The notes beneath the pieces are model-generated. The model was given only the letters and a program-made list of their open reading frames with translations. It did not search any database and had not been told where the DNA came from. This document shows positions 1-12,311 of a DNA stretch of 64,000 bases, piece after piece; within the stretch, counting starts at the first letter, position 1, and the number at the start of each line of letters is the position of its first letter. Position numbers and translations under genes: made by a program. This DNA comes from Phoebastria nigripes. Its lineage: Eukaryota; Chordata; Aves; Procellariiformes; Diomedeidae. The DNA lies in NCBI GenBank assembly GCA_035582835.1, contig JAYKAV010002930.1, positions 100,742-164,741 of the forward strand. The letters run 5' to 3'.

Positions 1-1126
1 AAGTTGTTGAGAAAAAAAATTGAGAGAAAGCAGTTTTCTCTTACTGATTTCCTTAAGGGTTTGTTGGATGATTTCAGAAGCAATGTTCCCTTTCCAAGTT
101 CCTTAGAACACCTTTGTTTTAGCCAGTCACTTCACTGTGATTTATTTTACAGTGTGAAAACCAGAGTCTATCATGAAAGATGTCTAAAACACTACAAATT
201 AACTGGTGTTTGTAATATTTTTCAATTTTGGGGACAAACATCACTCTGTCTAAGGTAGTCTTTCATATCAGTGCTGTGACAGTGCTCAAATGTTTGCATC
301 TAATACGGAGAAGAGAATGACAACCAGATCCTAAGGAAATTGTCTGTGCGTACATCTGAGTCAGATTTACTCTCTCTGTACAAGAGTAATAGAATATTCT
401 GTTTTATTTTGTATTTGGTTCTTTTGTTATATCTCTGTAGGTTTATATACAAAGCACAACATTAGTCCCAAGCTCATCCTGAGAGTGCTTGCAGTCAAAC
501 AGCACAATATATACTACTTTTGGTCTTCACGGTACTGTGGGTACCTCTGCGTGGTCCTGCATTGGGCACATAGACATCTCAATAACAGAAAAAATTCTTC
601 TAGCATGAATTGTTTTTGGTTTGTGTTGCTCAGGTGATGGATTTAATCTAAGACTGCTGTCTTGGACTGGAGATTAATATTATAGGCTTGGAAATTATTA
701 TTTTTAAATAAATATAGCAGCACCTGTTTTCTTGAAGAGGCAAGCTGATAGACTAACTCTCATTTTTAAAGAATTTTTTATCAGTTTGGTCCATTAGGCA
801 TGGAAAGAATTTTCCACCATGCAGGCAATAAGTTAGGTATGTATTTCAAGGTCACTTTGTTTATTTATTAAAAAGACAATCTTTTTCTGAACCAAGTCCC
901 AGTGTTCGAAAATAAAAAGCTCTGAACACATATCCCCTAGTGAGTGATGCAGCTGTGTTCTCTGCTCACATTCCTTTCTGTGCAGCACAGGAGGGTTTTT
1001 TTTAGCTGTTTTGAACACTTTGTTAAATCAGTATGTAAGATCACAATCCTGCCAGCCTTCATAAATGATTAAATGTACATTTTAGAGATTTTCAAATCAG
1101 GAGAATTGAAATACTTTTCCTGTTGA

Positions 1127-1158
1127 TTTTTTTGTTTTGTTTTGTTTTGTTTTGTTTA
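1127..1158. repeat. (TTTTG)n microsatellite
   Basis: About six tandem TTTTG units. They form a long pyrimidine-rich tract directly upstream of the sequence ACTGTGTGTTTCAG, so the tract could also act as the polypyrimidine part of a splice acceptor. By itself it is an ordinary simple repeat. Confidence 0.9.
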
Positions 1159-2093
1159 TTCATTCTTACTGTGTGTTTCAGTAGAGAATATTATCGAGAC
1201 CTACTCCATCCAGCTTCAAAGTCTTGGCTGGTCAGATCTGGATCGCTGATGTCAATCCACAAAGCAGTAGTTCTTGAAATTTGTGAAGACCCAGGCTCAA
1301 ATTTGAATAGTGACTTTTGTCTTTAATTGCTACTGTTTCCTAATCATACATCTCCTATATTACATTTCTTTTCTAGCTGTTTCTTTCCTAATTACAACAC
1401 TCCAGGATTTTATCATGCCGTGTTAGTGTTACAATAATTACCTAGCACAATGGGGATCCTTTACTGGAGATTCTAAGCACTACATAATGCAAATAATAAA
1501 TAATGGTATTAGCAGCCTGGGAGACTTGTGATATATTCCAGAGAGAAGGTCCTAATGACTAAAGTACATTTGAGGCTGAACATTTACTAAGTCTGCCTTA
1601 AGCTTCAGTAAAATGGATTCCACTGTGACTCAAATAAATACACAGCTTTTTCAGGTAAGTATAGATTATTTGTAATTAACTAATGTCTTTTCCAGGAGAG
1701 CATGTCATACTTTCTTAACCTTCTGTTTACTCAAATAGATAAGTTTTGTTTTCTCTGCATAACTTAGAAAACATAACACCCTTTCTCTCTGTACTCTTAT
1801 TTATATTAAGGACAAGTTAGCAAAATAGTTGCTCAGACTGATGCTTCTGTATAATAGTAAGTCTTTCCTACAATTTCAGAGGTGTAAAGTTGCTTGTATT
1901 CTCTTCATTGAACAAAAGTGTCAAGACTTATTTGAAATCAAGGGCCGAAAAGTGGTTATCTTGCAGCACTGCAGTGGATTGCTAAACATTAATTATTCAT
2001 GAAGACCTTGAGCCACTTGAGTAAATGACATTAAAGACAACTGCTGTGAGAAGCAAGCTCGGGAGTGACAAATTCTATTTATGATGTCATGCC

Positions 2094-2116
2094 ATGAGGA
2101 TATATGAGGATATATG
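2094..2116. repeat. Short tandem repeat of ATGAGGATAT
   Basis: Just over two head-to-tail copies of a 10-bp unit. It is probably a small slippage duplication and no function is visible. Confidence 0.75.
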
Positions 2117-4667
2117 AATAAACCAGTAGTGACAATCAATTTCATTTCTCAAAAACAGATTACATGAGAGCTTGGTCTTAAGGACAGCACTTACTTAAAG
2201 AGGAAAAAATAATCCACCATTAAAATAAAAATTACTTTTTGTTCTCTTTGAATAGAGTGAAACATTAAAGCTTGTTAATTGATTTTAGAAGAAAAGGGAA
2301 ACGAGATGTTGTGTGTGATTAATATATGCTGACTTTGCCTCACTGAAGTGTTTACTTATGAGTCCAGCATTGCTGTCACAGACAAAATGAGTCTATTTGT
2401 CTTACTTTAGTCTCTGAAGGACTGTTGCCAACATCAGGGAGGTACTGTGTGCGTTTATATTAGCATATGTATGTATACATACTGTCAAAGGAGTCTGCAT
2501 TTCAGGATTGAAGAAAACAGATTGTAAATAGATAAGTTATTATCCTCATGGTGAATTGTCATATCTGATTGTAATGTAGCCCTATAATCCTATATAAACA
2601 AAATGTGTATTGTATAGTAGCAAGCAACTGCATTACCCTCTTCTGTAGCAGTGTGAGCTTGTTTCTGCCTCCCGTGACACTGGTGCAGTTCCCATTGAAT
2701 TTATGCTGCTGAGAACAGAGTTAGGTTTTTTAATTAGGAAAGCAGGTGCTTCGTCTTGACATAAGATCAGGGATCCAAATAAAATAGCACTTTGAGTTAC
2801 CCATGTCTAGGCTTATGGTTCAAACAGCAGTAATATTCACTCAAAGTTCTCATTGAATAGGTTGGCTTGTTGTATGATGGCTTAGATGTATGATTGTAGT
2901 AAAAAAGGAAGGACCCTTCCTTTCCTTGTAAATCTGGTGCCATTACAGTTGTGTAGCAGGACGGGAGGAATTTTTTGGAGCAGAACACATGCTGCTGCTT
3001 AGAATAATGCCACAAGTTTCTTCCCACAGTCCTTCAGGAAACAGTGTGCTAGACATAGACAAAATTAGTCTCAAATTGCGTTATTTTCAATAAAGTTTCA
3101 AAAGCGAGAAGAGATCCCTGGAAAAAATAGCTTAGTACTGAGTATAACAGTAAGCAGATCTGTGATCTCATCTTTCACGCAAATCTCATTAGCCTACCAT
3201 GATCTTAGCCTTGCTTTATTTGGATATTATTGCTTAATATTTTCTTGTTACCTTCATGCTGGTTTTCCAGTGTTTCTCAAAAATACTTTGAGCCAAGACT
3301 ACGCATGGTAGTCTTATTTGGTAAATAGCAAAATACATTGTGGCAGCTATAAGAAAAGTTTGGAGAACTCAGAAAGAGCAGAGTGTAATATGGAAGTAGC
3401 TATTTTCATTGTGTTTTTCAGTAGCTAGATTTTATATTGCTTTGAAATAGATTTTAAAATAGCATTCATACTGCACCAAAATACAGCAAAGTGTGTCTAA
3501 AAGCCTTTTTATTAACCATTTTGTCTCATACAGGTGACAAGTCAAATTAATTGTAGTTCTGTCACAGACTTCACAAGAAGCCTTTTAGTTTATCGGATAC
3601 CTCTTGGCATGTAGAAGTTACTTGTGAAAATACCACCTTTTAACCATGTTATTTAAACTTTGAGGTTTTAGGTCAGGAACTCTTTTTCACTTTCTATGTG
3701 TAAAAGCCTGCACTCAACGCTTGTGACACTGACCTTACATTGGACCTACAGGACTTGTTACATTAATAAATAATAGCAACATCAACTCCCTAAGACTGAT
3801 GTACTGCGAGAATAGGTAAAAGTGGAGAGATTTAGGGCAGGATGTGGAGGATGATTATGCCTTTATTATAATTTTTATATACAGTTAGATAGTAGAAAAA
3901 CTTATTTGCAAATGGTGCCTTGCAGAGAAATGATGAATTAATTTCAGTGATTCATAGATGTGTTCAGATTCATAGATCTCATTGCCCACAAGTCCTCAAA
4001 GAAATATTCATAAAAAGGGCATATCTGCTCATATTGAAAAGTACCATAGGATTCAGTATGTTCTCCCCAAAACTAGCAGTATTTGTTCGGCTTATGTTCA
4101 GAATGTGTGCACCTTAATCAGGGAGACAGATTCAACATTATATTGTGTATTATGATATTGTATAATATATTCAGTACTAGACTCAGAGAGAAAAATTCAC
4201 ACACAAGCCACTTCTTTTTTAATCTGAAATATTCAGTGAATTTTTAAGGTAATGAATGTATTTGAAGAAATCAACTCCTGCACGATTTTATAACCACAGA
4301 AAGCAATAAATTCATGATGAGTTACTCATTATAAACAATTTAGCCAACTAATATATTTTGTGAATAAGCCGAAGGCAGAGAAGTTGTAATACAATATTAC
4401 TATTAATGTTGAAGTACACCAGTTAAGCATAAGTCTTAGATACTGATAGGGGAATATTAGGCAACAAAAAGAGCCCCAAAAGTAGTAATTTAAAAGCAAA
4501 ATGGCTTAATCTTAATTGTAGGGTTTTTTTATTTTGAAGAATTATTTCTTTTAACTAGTTACTCTAAGACAAGGAATTCACCATTTTCTTATGGATGATA
4601 CTGGAGGGTTCCTAACTCTAGAAAATTAAAATGGTTAGGTATTTTAAATGCAATATACTTTAAGGAG

Positions 4668-4732
4668 AAAAAAAACAAACAAACAAACAAACAAACAAAC
4701 AAACCAACCAAAAACAAACCAAAAAAAACCCC
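4668..4732. repeat. (AAAC)n microsatellite with decayed A-rich tail
   Basis: About eight AAAC units followed by degenerate AACC/AAAAC sequence. The two overlapping - strand open frames here, rich in Phe, Cys, Leu and Val, are translations of this repeat and are not genes. Confidence 0.93.
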
Positions 4733-6261
4733 AAGACATTACATGTACAAGTAAACAAAGATGTGAAGTTGTGAAGTAAGAAAGAGCATAATGGCAGCAC
4801 AGAGAGAATATAGAAACAAAAAAGCAGGATGTTGTGTGCAGTGTTTGTGTAAGGTACACAAATCACTAAGTCCACCGAAAGTACTTAGTAGACATACTAC
4901 TTGCTACTTATTGAAACTGCACCCCATCCTGAAAAGTACAAAGTTTTGATGAAGAAAACAGTCACGACCGAGTATAGTCTCAGATTCAGGCATTCTAGGG
5001 AAACCTGCCTTCAATGCTTTTCATACTGCTGTTCCACAGATCAGAAAATCATTTTAAGCTGTCTGTTTCAGTAATATTTCTGCATAGAAATATGTGTGAT
5101 AAGTACCAATCCCAAGACATCTTCCTTGTTAGTTATGCAGGCGTATTTGTGCTTATTTAGCTTTTGCTTTGCACTTTCTTATTTTCTATATCGACACTAG
5201 TATTTATTTCAACTGAGTAAACCTAAAATATTCTGTGCATTTGCTCAGGGAAATAATGCATAGCATCTTCAGGATTAGCTGCTTCTGTGCAAAGTATGCA
5301 TTAACAGACAGGCTACAGGATTTCTTTCACACTGCATCAACAGGACAGTCAAGGGTCATGGGGGACAGAAGGAGATCTATGTGTTCTGAAAGACATGTTC
5401 ATGTCATCACAGATGTTCTAATTAAGACACCTCATCTTCCCTGTTCCTGCTTCCCATGCTTTAATTGAGGCATCCCCATCCTTTATGCTTCCATTGTCTG
5501 TGCACAATTGAGATTCTTCAGCTTCTGTGTTTGTAACATATACTTGTAATTTTTTATTTGCATACTTCCATTTTTGTTTATATTGCTGCTCTACACCACT
5601 AATGGCACCATATTTTTTTCCTTTCCAAATGCACTTCCTCCCTTTACTCACCTTGTAATCCTGTGCAATGTGTCTAGCATGAAACCTTGGGATCTTATAT
5701 CCATTTTTATCCATTTGCATGGCATTCTTGTTATTTACAAGGGCTCAAGCATGTTTGCAAAATTTGTTATTTTTTATTCAAAACATTACATATTGGACCA
5801 TTGACTTGTGTAAGTTCAAAAGATCTCCTTAGACAAAATACATGGACTTTAACTAATTCTTTTTAATTTAAGAAGAGCTGAATGAGTCTCCCAAGGCAAG
5901 TATCTTCATCATCATCTAGTGGTTGCTTAACTGGAGAAAATACTAAATAAGCAAACAAGTTTAAAAATTTTNTTTTTTTCATTTACTATTATATGCATCT
6001 ATCCAAAGAGAGAATTTTAAAAATATATATGTGAGTTTATCAGTCAATATATTCTGGACTTGATCCTTTAAGGCATTGAGAATTTTACCCAAATTTTAGA
6101 AACTGCTTCCGTTCACAGTTATTCTTGAACACAGGAAAGATTCCACAAAGTCTGAAGCTCCCTGGTCTTGCTTCTTGTGTTGTGATTTGCCCCAGCTGGA
6201 AGAATAACCTAGAAGATACTCTGTGTATATAGTCTCTTCTTCCATCTGATTCTTATTGATG

Positions 6262-7029
6262 TAAATGGTCCTGCACCTGGGTCAGGGCAACCCCCGGTAT
6301 CAATACAGGCTGGGGGATGAAGGGATTGAGAGCAGCCCTGCCAAGAAGGACTTGGGGGTACTGGTGGATGAAAAGCTGGACATGAGCTGGCAACGTGTGC
6401 TTGCAGCCCAGAAGGCCAACCGTATCCTGGGCTGCATCAAAAGAAGCGTGGCCAGCAGGTCGAGGGAGGTGATTCTGTCCTTCTACACTGCTCTGGTGAG
6501 ACCCCACCTGGAGTACTGCGTCCAGCTCTGGAACCCTCAGCACAAGAAAGACATGGACCTGTTGGAGCAGGTCCAGAGGAGGGCCACAAAAATGATCAGG
6601 GGGATGGAACGCCTCTCCTATGAGGAAAGGCTGAGAGAGTTGGTGTTGTTCAGCCTGGAGAAGAGAAGGCTTCGGGGAGACCTTATTGCAGCCTTTCAGT
6701 ACTTAAAGGGGTCTTATAAGAAAGATGGGGACAAACTTTTAGCAGGGCCTGTTGCAACAGGANAAGGGGTAATGATTTTAAACTGAAAGAGGGTAAATTT
6801 AGACTAGATGTAAGGAAGAAATTTTTTACGCTGAGGGTGGTGAAACACTGGAAGAGGTTGCCCAGAGAGGTGGTAGATGCCCCANCCCTGGAAACATTCA
6901 AGGTCAGGTTGGACGGGGCTCTGAGCAACCTGAGCTAGTTGAAGATGTCTCTGCTCACTGCAGGGGGGTTGGACTAGATGACCTTTAAAGGTCCCTTCCA
7001 ACCCAAACTATTCTATGATTCTATGATTC
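6262..7029 (+). mobile_element. 5'-truncated CR1 LINE retrotransposon
   Basis: This is the 3' part of a CR1 non-LTR retrotransposon in sense orientation. It starts inside the C-terminal part of ORF2, downstream of the catalytic reverse transcriptase core. It continues through the conserved 3' untranslated region (GGTTGGACTAGATGACC, then GGTCCCTTCCAACCC) and ends in the avian CR1 tail, tandem ATTCTATG. CR1 copies are normally severely 5'-truncated, as here, and usually leave no clear target-site duplication; I see none. Two isolated Ns (6763 and 6885) fall inside. It shares its 3' end closely with the copy at 40170-40320, so both probably belong to one subfamily, which I cannot name. Confidence 0.96.
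6265..6786 (+). pseudogene. CR1 ORF2 C-terminal fragment (reverse transcriptase tail)
   Basis: An open stretch of about 173 codons reads as the end of CR1 ORF2. Recognisable blocks are [50 protein letters not shown] and [20 protein letters not shown]. All lie after the RT catalytic motifs, which are missing because of the 5' truncation, so no active enzyme could be made. The frame is lost near the N at 6763 and ends at a stop around 6784. The family frame would continue further, so there is a small indel or an ambiguous base here. The first ATG-like position is internal to the family protein and is not a real start. No promoter belongs to it. Confidence 0.9.
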
Positions 7030-7798
7030 AATGGAAAGGCAGCTTGGGCCCAGCATGCTACAAAGGCCGTTGGGCTCCTTTCAACTCCAGTTGCACACTG
7101 CTGCATATCCACCACCCTTCTTAGGTGACGGCAGCCATCTACAGGTCTGTATTTGATAAAAACCCTTATCAAGGCCCCATTTAAATGGTGTCAGTTGGTA
7201 CAGTACAGGCCCTGAAGATTTAAAGCACTAGATGCAAATGAAACAGTGATAAAATATTTATAGTGTGTAATCTCTATACATTCCATTCATAAATCATTTT
7301 ATTTAGCAAGAGATTGGAAAACATTTGATAGCCAGCTAGGCTCTGGAGGGCAGTATGGCTGTCCTAAGTATCTAACATACTAGCAGACCCAATTTTATTA
7401 TCATCTCACTTGTTTTCCAGGCTCTTTTAACCACAGAAAATCCTGGGGAAGTGGAATATTGTGAGCTTTCTGTTTGGAGTTGTGTACAGTTTTAAAGCAT
7501 TAGCCAAAGCTAAAAAGGAAATACAATTAAGATTCCAAAAGTATATTACTATATGTATGAAAGATATTATCTATCAACAACGTGATATTTTTTATCAGTT
7601 TATTTTAAATGGGCACGCATACCCACACTGCTAACACTGTTAGAATACAGAAGTGATAATATGAAGAGGGAAATTACCAAGCAAAAAATAAATTAACAAG
7701 TCAAAGGCTGTAATTAATTCAATTAATTAAAGGGTAATCATAAATCTATTTAAGCAACAGCCACTTACAGTGATGTGTACATTTCTACAGTATATGAT
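7030..7798. other. Non-coding stretch between two CR1 copies
   Basis: AT-rich sequence without a supported gene. It includes TTAATT-rich, homeodomain-like words around 7690-7735. Nothing else stands out. Confidence 0.6.
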
Positions 7799-8058
7799 AT
7801 CACAGAATCACAGAAGCGTTGAGTTTGGAAGGGATCTCTGGAGGTCAGCCGGTCCAACCATCTGCTCAAGCACGGCTTTTGAATATCTCTGTGGGTGACC
7901 TGTGCCAGTGCTTAGTCACCCTCACAGTGCAAAAGTGTTTCCTGATGTTCAGAGAGAACCTCCTGTGTCCTGTCTGTGCCTCAGATCCTGTCACTGGGCA
8001 CCACTGAAAAGAGCCTGTCTCTCTCTTCTTTACACCCTCCCTTCAGGTATTAAGGAAT
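7799..8058 (-). mobile_element. CR1 LINE 3' fragment, antisense
   Basis: Read on the + strand it begins with the reverse complement of the CR1 tail (ATCACAGAATCACAGAA). It then shows GGAAGGGATCTCTGGAGGTC, GTCCAACC and the conserved block near CACTGGGCACCACTGAAAAG. That is the 3' untranslated region and the very end of ORF2 of a CR1 element in - orientation. Its tail has the CACAGAATCACAG variant, not ATTCTATG, and it is more diverged than the copy at 6262-7029, so it is a different and probably older subfamily. The 5' boundary near 8058 is approximate. Short + strand open frames here are antisense shadows. Confidence 0.9.
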
Positions 8059-9003
8059 CTTCAAGTATATCTGGAATCTTTTGCTACATTTTGGTGGATT
8101 TTTTTTTTGTAGAGTAACACTGGATTCCTTAGAGGCAGCCACTATAAAATCACTGTGGATACAAAGAGAAGTTTTCAAGCCGATACACCTGACACAGAGC
8201 GTGTTGAAAACATGCTCGAGAATGAAGCAAAGCTGAAGCCTGAACACACAGCTCACGTCTCAGCCAGTCNGATACGTGGATAATCACTCTTTCTGAAAGT
8301 CATATACTTCTATTTAGGTGTAAACATTTTATGTACCTCTTTGAGAGTAGTTGAATATGATATATCTGTGCTTTGAATGAAATAAACAGTGCAGAACTAA
8401 AATAAAAATTCACAGAACAAATCATTAGTGCTTCTTATGCATCACGAAAATGAATGGAAGATCAGCTGTAAATATTAATACAGCAAGGCTGAAAAAAATA
8501 GAAAAATGCTGCCTTATTCAATAAAAGGTTTCAACTAAATCAGAAAAAATTTGGCAGAATATGGAATCTAAAAAATACATAAAATTGTGAAATAATAAGC
8601 CACATTCTCATTACAAATATATTGTAAACTTGAAGATCAAGAGGAACCAATGAAATCTGGGACCTTCATTTTCACCTTTCTTCACAGTGTATAGTAAAAT
8701 CCTGGACAAACCAATCTTGTGAGGGTTAACACAAGAATGTAGAATGAGAATCTAAACAAATGAGTTCAATTAAATTTTTGCCTAAATGAGGACTTAAGTC
8801 CATCTGAAAGGGTAATGGTATTCTAAGGCCCTGAGTTAGATGTGGTGGGATAATGGATACTATCTGTAAAGACAGCGTAATAGACAAAGAAATACAAATT
8901 GCAGACCGCCACAAGGGCACTTTCCAAAACATTAGTGGTGAGAAAACTGAATCAAAAGTGTTGCTGTTTAGTTTGTTTTGCTACTCGTATTCAAATTACA
9001 TAA
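8059..9003. other. AT-rich non-coding stretch
   Basis: Contains an N at 8270 and several short A/T runs. No gene, repeat family or regulatory site is identifiable. Confidence 0.55.
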
Positions 9004-9008
9004 GCTAC
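9004..9008. repeat. Left target-site duplication GCTAC of the solo LTR
   Basis: The 5 bp immediately before the LTR's first TG are repeated exactly at 9539-9543, directly after its terminal CA. A 5-bp duplication is typical of ERV-L-type integration, though some class I elements also make 4-5 bp. Confidence 0.85.
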
Positions 9009-9538
9009 TGTATTGGGTTTATGGGGCAAGGTTTTAGTAGTGGGGGGTGCTGCAGGGTGGCTTCTGTGAGAAGACACCAGGGGTTGCCCCATGTTGGACA
9101 GAGCCAGTTTCAGCTGGCTCCANGATGTATCTGCTGCTGGCCAGAGCTGAGCCCATCAGCGATGTTGGTAGTGCCTCTGTGCTATCTGTGGACTGCAGCC
9201 CCCCATTCCCCATCCCCCTGCACTGCTCAGGGGAGGAGGAGGTAGAAGAGTCAGGAGTGAAGTTGAGCCTTGCAAGAAAAAGGGAAGGGGGAGAACNTGT
9301 TTGTAGTTTTGTTTTTATTTCTCACTATCCTGCTTTGTTATTAATTGACAATAAATTAAATTCATTTCACAAAGTCAGTCTGTTTTGCCCATGACAGTAA
9401 TTGGTGAGNGATCTCCCTGTCCTTATCTTGACCCATGAGCTTTTTCATCGTATTTTCTCCCCCTGCCCTCTTGAGGAGGGGGGAGTGAAAGGGTAGCTTG
9501 GTGGGCACCTTGCAGCCAGCCAAGGATAACATACCACA
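9009..9538 (+). mobile_element. Solo LTR of an avian endogenous retrovirus (ERV-L-like)
   Basis: A 530-bp unit starts TGTATTGGGTTTATGGGGCA and ends ATACCACA, with canonical TG...CA termini and a perfect 5-bp target-site duplication outside each end. Internal landmarks fit LTR sequence common in bird genomes: a run CCCCATTCCCCATCCCCCTG, an AATAAA signal at 9350-9355, then GTCTGTTTTGCCCATGACAG and GGTGAGNGATCTCCCTGTCC in the presumed R/U5 part. No gag, pol or env is present, so this is a solo LTR left by recombination between two LTRs of a provirus. It seems shorter than related copies, with part of the U3-side middle missing around 9180-9200. Three Ns lie inside. The short + strand frames over it are not genes. 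The subfamily name is not assignable by eye. Confidence 0.92.
9350..9355 (+). promoter_or_regulatory. LTR polyadenylation signal AATAAA
   Basis: A canonical AATAAA lies within the solo LTR, in the place expected for the R-region poly(A) signal. It could still act as a cryptic terminator for + strand transcripts, but there is no direct evidence of use. Confidence 0.6.
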
Positions 9539-9543
9539 GCTAC
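9539..9543. repeat. Right target-site duplication GCTAC of the solo LTR
   Basis: Exact copy of 9004-9008 abutting the terminal CA of the LTR. It fixes the element's boundaries to the base. Confidence 0.85.
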
Positions 9544-9579
9544 CTTCTCACTAGTGCCATAGCCATATGGTTTTTCTCC

Positions 9580-9596
9580 TTTTTTTTTTTTTTTTT
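9580..9596. repeat. Poly-T tract
   Basis: A 17-base T run about 40 bp beyond the LTR. No element to which it could be the tail is visible on the - strand. Confidence 0.85.
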
Positions 9597-12292
9597 CCCC
9601 AAAGCTGCCATTAATTCGAGTCTTTTAGGCTCAAGCTGAATTTCCAGCCCTAGGGGGACTGTACTTTCAGGATGCAAAGCCAATGGAGTTTTTCCCACCT
9701 CTTCTTGTAACAGTCTAATGCAGTTCTTCATGAGATCTAATGGATTAATTTGGATTTTAGCAAGACCAATGACTGATAAAACGTTCTGGGAATGTTACCA
9801 GGAAACTTAGAATTGTCTTGAAATCGTAGCCATAATTTTTATCTTTCCGTAAATTCTCACATAATTCATCTTAAAACCTCCTGAGGCTACAGACTTTATT
9901 TTCTTTTAGAAGTTGAAGGTACATCGGTCATGTTTCCGTGACACAAGGAACTAGCATAGAAAGAGATTTTGTCTCTGCACATTAGTGATGTTGCATAGTG
10001 TCAAGAAAACATCTATCAGTGCTTCAACATCTGTTGGCTAAATATGACTTTAACTGTCAATTTTAGTCAAGTATGTCAAGCAGTACATATATACTTGCAT
10101 GAGGGGACTTTTGGACAGGAATCACAAATTATGATTATTTAATTGTTCAGTATGAAAGTAGCATGATGTTGGAATTAAGGTCTGTGCATTAACACAAATG
10201 ACAAAGTACCTCGATTTTTTTTCTGTGTTAGTCTCTTCTCCATCAGTTTCTCTTTAGTAGCGGGTTAGATGAGAAGCAGNTTAGGTTCACAAGCTTTGAG
10301 CCAGCGCAGCCAAGCTTACAGTTTGTGAAACAAAGCCTGTAGGAGAAGTATCCTAGAACAAACCAGTCAAATATCCTTGAAATATGCAATTCTTAAAGGT
10401 CAGGTGGATTTCTGACCCTGATCAACATCATCCCGGGGCTGATGTTGGGTTTTCATTCTTTTTCTGCTCACATGAGAAAGCTCCACGGCACAATCTGGGG
10501 TCTTTCACATATTCTTCATCTGTGAACTGTCCATTGGACATTGGAAATACATCCCAGCAAGCACTTTCTTACTCTGCATGGGTTAAGTTGTGCACAAAAT
10601 GTAATGTCCTTATTTTAACTTGGACTAAGAAAAAAGGAGTTTTTATGTTTCTTTTTGAACAACTTTTTGTTTGGATTCAAGATATATCTTTCCTGCAGAA
10701 TCGGTTCCTCTCAAGCTCCATCAAAAGTACTTTGTCTTGGTACTTTGGGCAATGACTGCATACCTAAGATTGACAGTTTCTATCATTGTATGTCCACTGT
10801 TGTTGTGGGATTTTATTTTTAAAAATAGCAAGCATTTACAGGCTAGCTATATCACAGGTCCCTAAAGTTCTGAAATGTATCAAAATGACACTCCTAGAGG
10901 TTTTTAATTTATTTGCTTATACAAAAGCTAAATGCAACCCCAAAGCAAGTGTTCCCATTTGCAGTCTTGCTATAGGATCAATCTCCTAGAAAAGAGGGTT
11001 TTTATCATTTTATGACCATTTACAGTTCTTGCAATCTGCCTTATACTGCAAAGTAAGCTGCTGATCATAGTGAGGTATTTTAGGACATTGGACAGAGTTC
11101 TGCTAAGGGCTCTAGTGAGATCATACCACAGATGCCAGCAAACCCCAACCAGATGATGCTGACTTGTGGAGTGGAATCCTGGCACTAAAGTGGTCAATGG
11201 GAATATTGCCGCTGATTTGATTTGGGTCAGAATTTCACCCTGGGTTTCTTCCTGCCTGCGACTTTCTGGAATTTTGGAGTTTCAGATCAAATGTTACAGA
11301 CTGCAATAGCAGCCATGCTGTAACCTTTGCCACATTATCTTGCCAAGAGAATGAATCCATCTTAAAATGCCCACAAAATTTATAGAAGCAAGATAATTCA
11401 TTTCCCTGACATGGTTCATCTTTAGTCATTGCTAAATAAGTGGAGTCATGCTATGCCAACAATATCATTATAGCAAAGACTTGCACGCTAGAGACAGGGC
11501 TTATGTTGTCAAAGTTATTTTACACCAAACCTCAGTTAGTCTTCGCCACTCTTGTTTGCCAATCAAGAAGAGTCCTGTATTCTTCATACATCTAAAGTGG
11601 AAAGAAAAAAATGAGTAGGGCAGACAAGACAGCTTGAGTATTAGTGCTTGTGAAGTGGAACACTGACAGTGTTTTGCTTTGTTACTTAAATATGGCAGGA
11701 CAGGAAAACAAAGACAAAATCATAAATAATAGTTATTGCAGTCACAGTCTCTGAATTTACTCTAAAATGGATGCCTCCGTATAAGAAAATTTTCCCTGCA
11801 GTTTGTTATTCCCAAAGGCTGAGTTTGCAAAGGGCTTTTAAGAACCAAATTCAGAGATAAGGCAAGGTAAGTATGAAGCCAGTAGCTAAGCCAAGGCAGT
11901 CAGCAGAATGTGTTCCAGGAAAGGTGATGAAAAAACATTTTCTTTGCCTAGGTTTCCCAGCTCCAGTGAAGGTAGGCATGTCACAAGAGCAATTTTTTTT
12001 TTTTCTTTCTCAGTAAATAAGAGGAAAATCAACTGAAATATCTGCTACTTGGTTACAGCCATCAGCTGTGAAATCTGCGTTCATGCTCCTTCTCTTTGCA
12101 TGCCTAGTTTGGAGCCTGAACTGAAGATGAGATCTCTTGTATTACAGGACTCTGTCCCAGTCCCTTGATGGACTTTTCTTCTGTCAATTTGTAATAAGTG
12201 CTTTTTGAATCTATCACAACTTTTGGAATCCAGAACAACTTGTGGCAGTAAGCTGCATGATTTCATGTTTTGCTGTATAGGAAAATTAATCT

Positions 12293-12311
12293 TTGTGTGT
12301 GTGTGTGTGTA
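12293..12311. repeat. (TG)n dinucleotide microsatellite
   Basis: About nine TG units, an ordinary short microsatellite that is likely length-polymorphic. Confidence 0.9.

Larger units (their letters stand above)
1..6261. other. AT-rich non-coding stretch, no recognisable gene
   Basis: No open frame here has recognisable domains or more length than chance would give. The stretch holds three short tandem repeats, listed separately. A strong-looking acceptor-like tract ending at about 1180 is followed by a 47-codon open frame. The 1960-2060 segment is less repetitive and could be conserved non-coding DNA, but nothing in the sequence alone proves that. Confidence 0.6.

Noticed and set aside
4644..4875. 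Two overlapping - strand open frames of 71 codons
   Set aside because: They are translations of the (AAAC)n microsatellite and show its Val/Cys/Leu/Phe periodicity.
5418..5720. 100-codon Lys-rich - strand open frame
   Set aside because: No domain, no conserved motif, no splice sites; likely chance.
9047..9394. 115- and 130-codon + strand frames
   Set aside because: They lie inside the solo LTR, which is non-coding.
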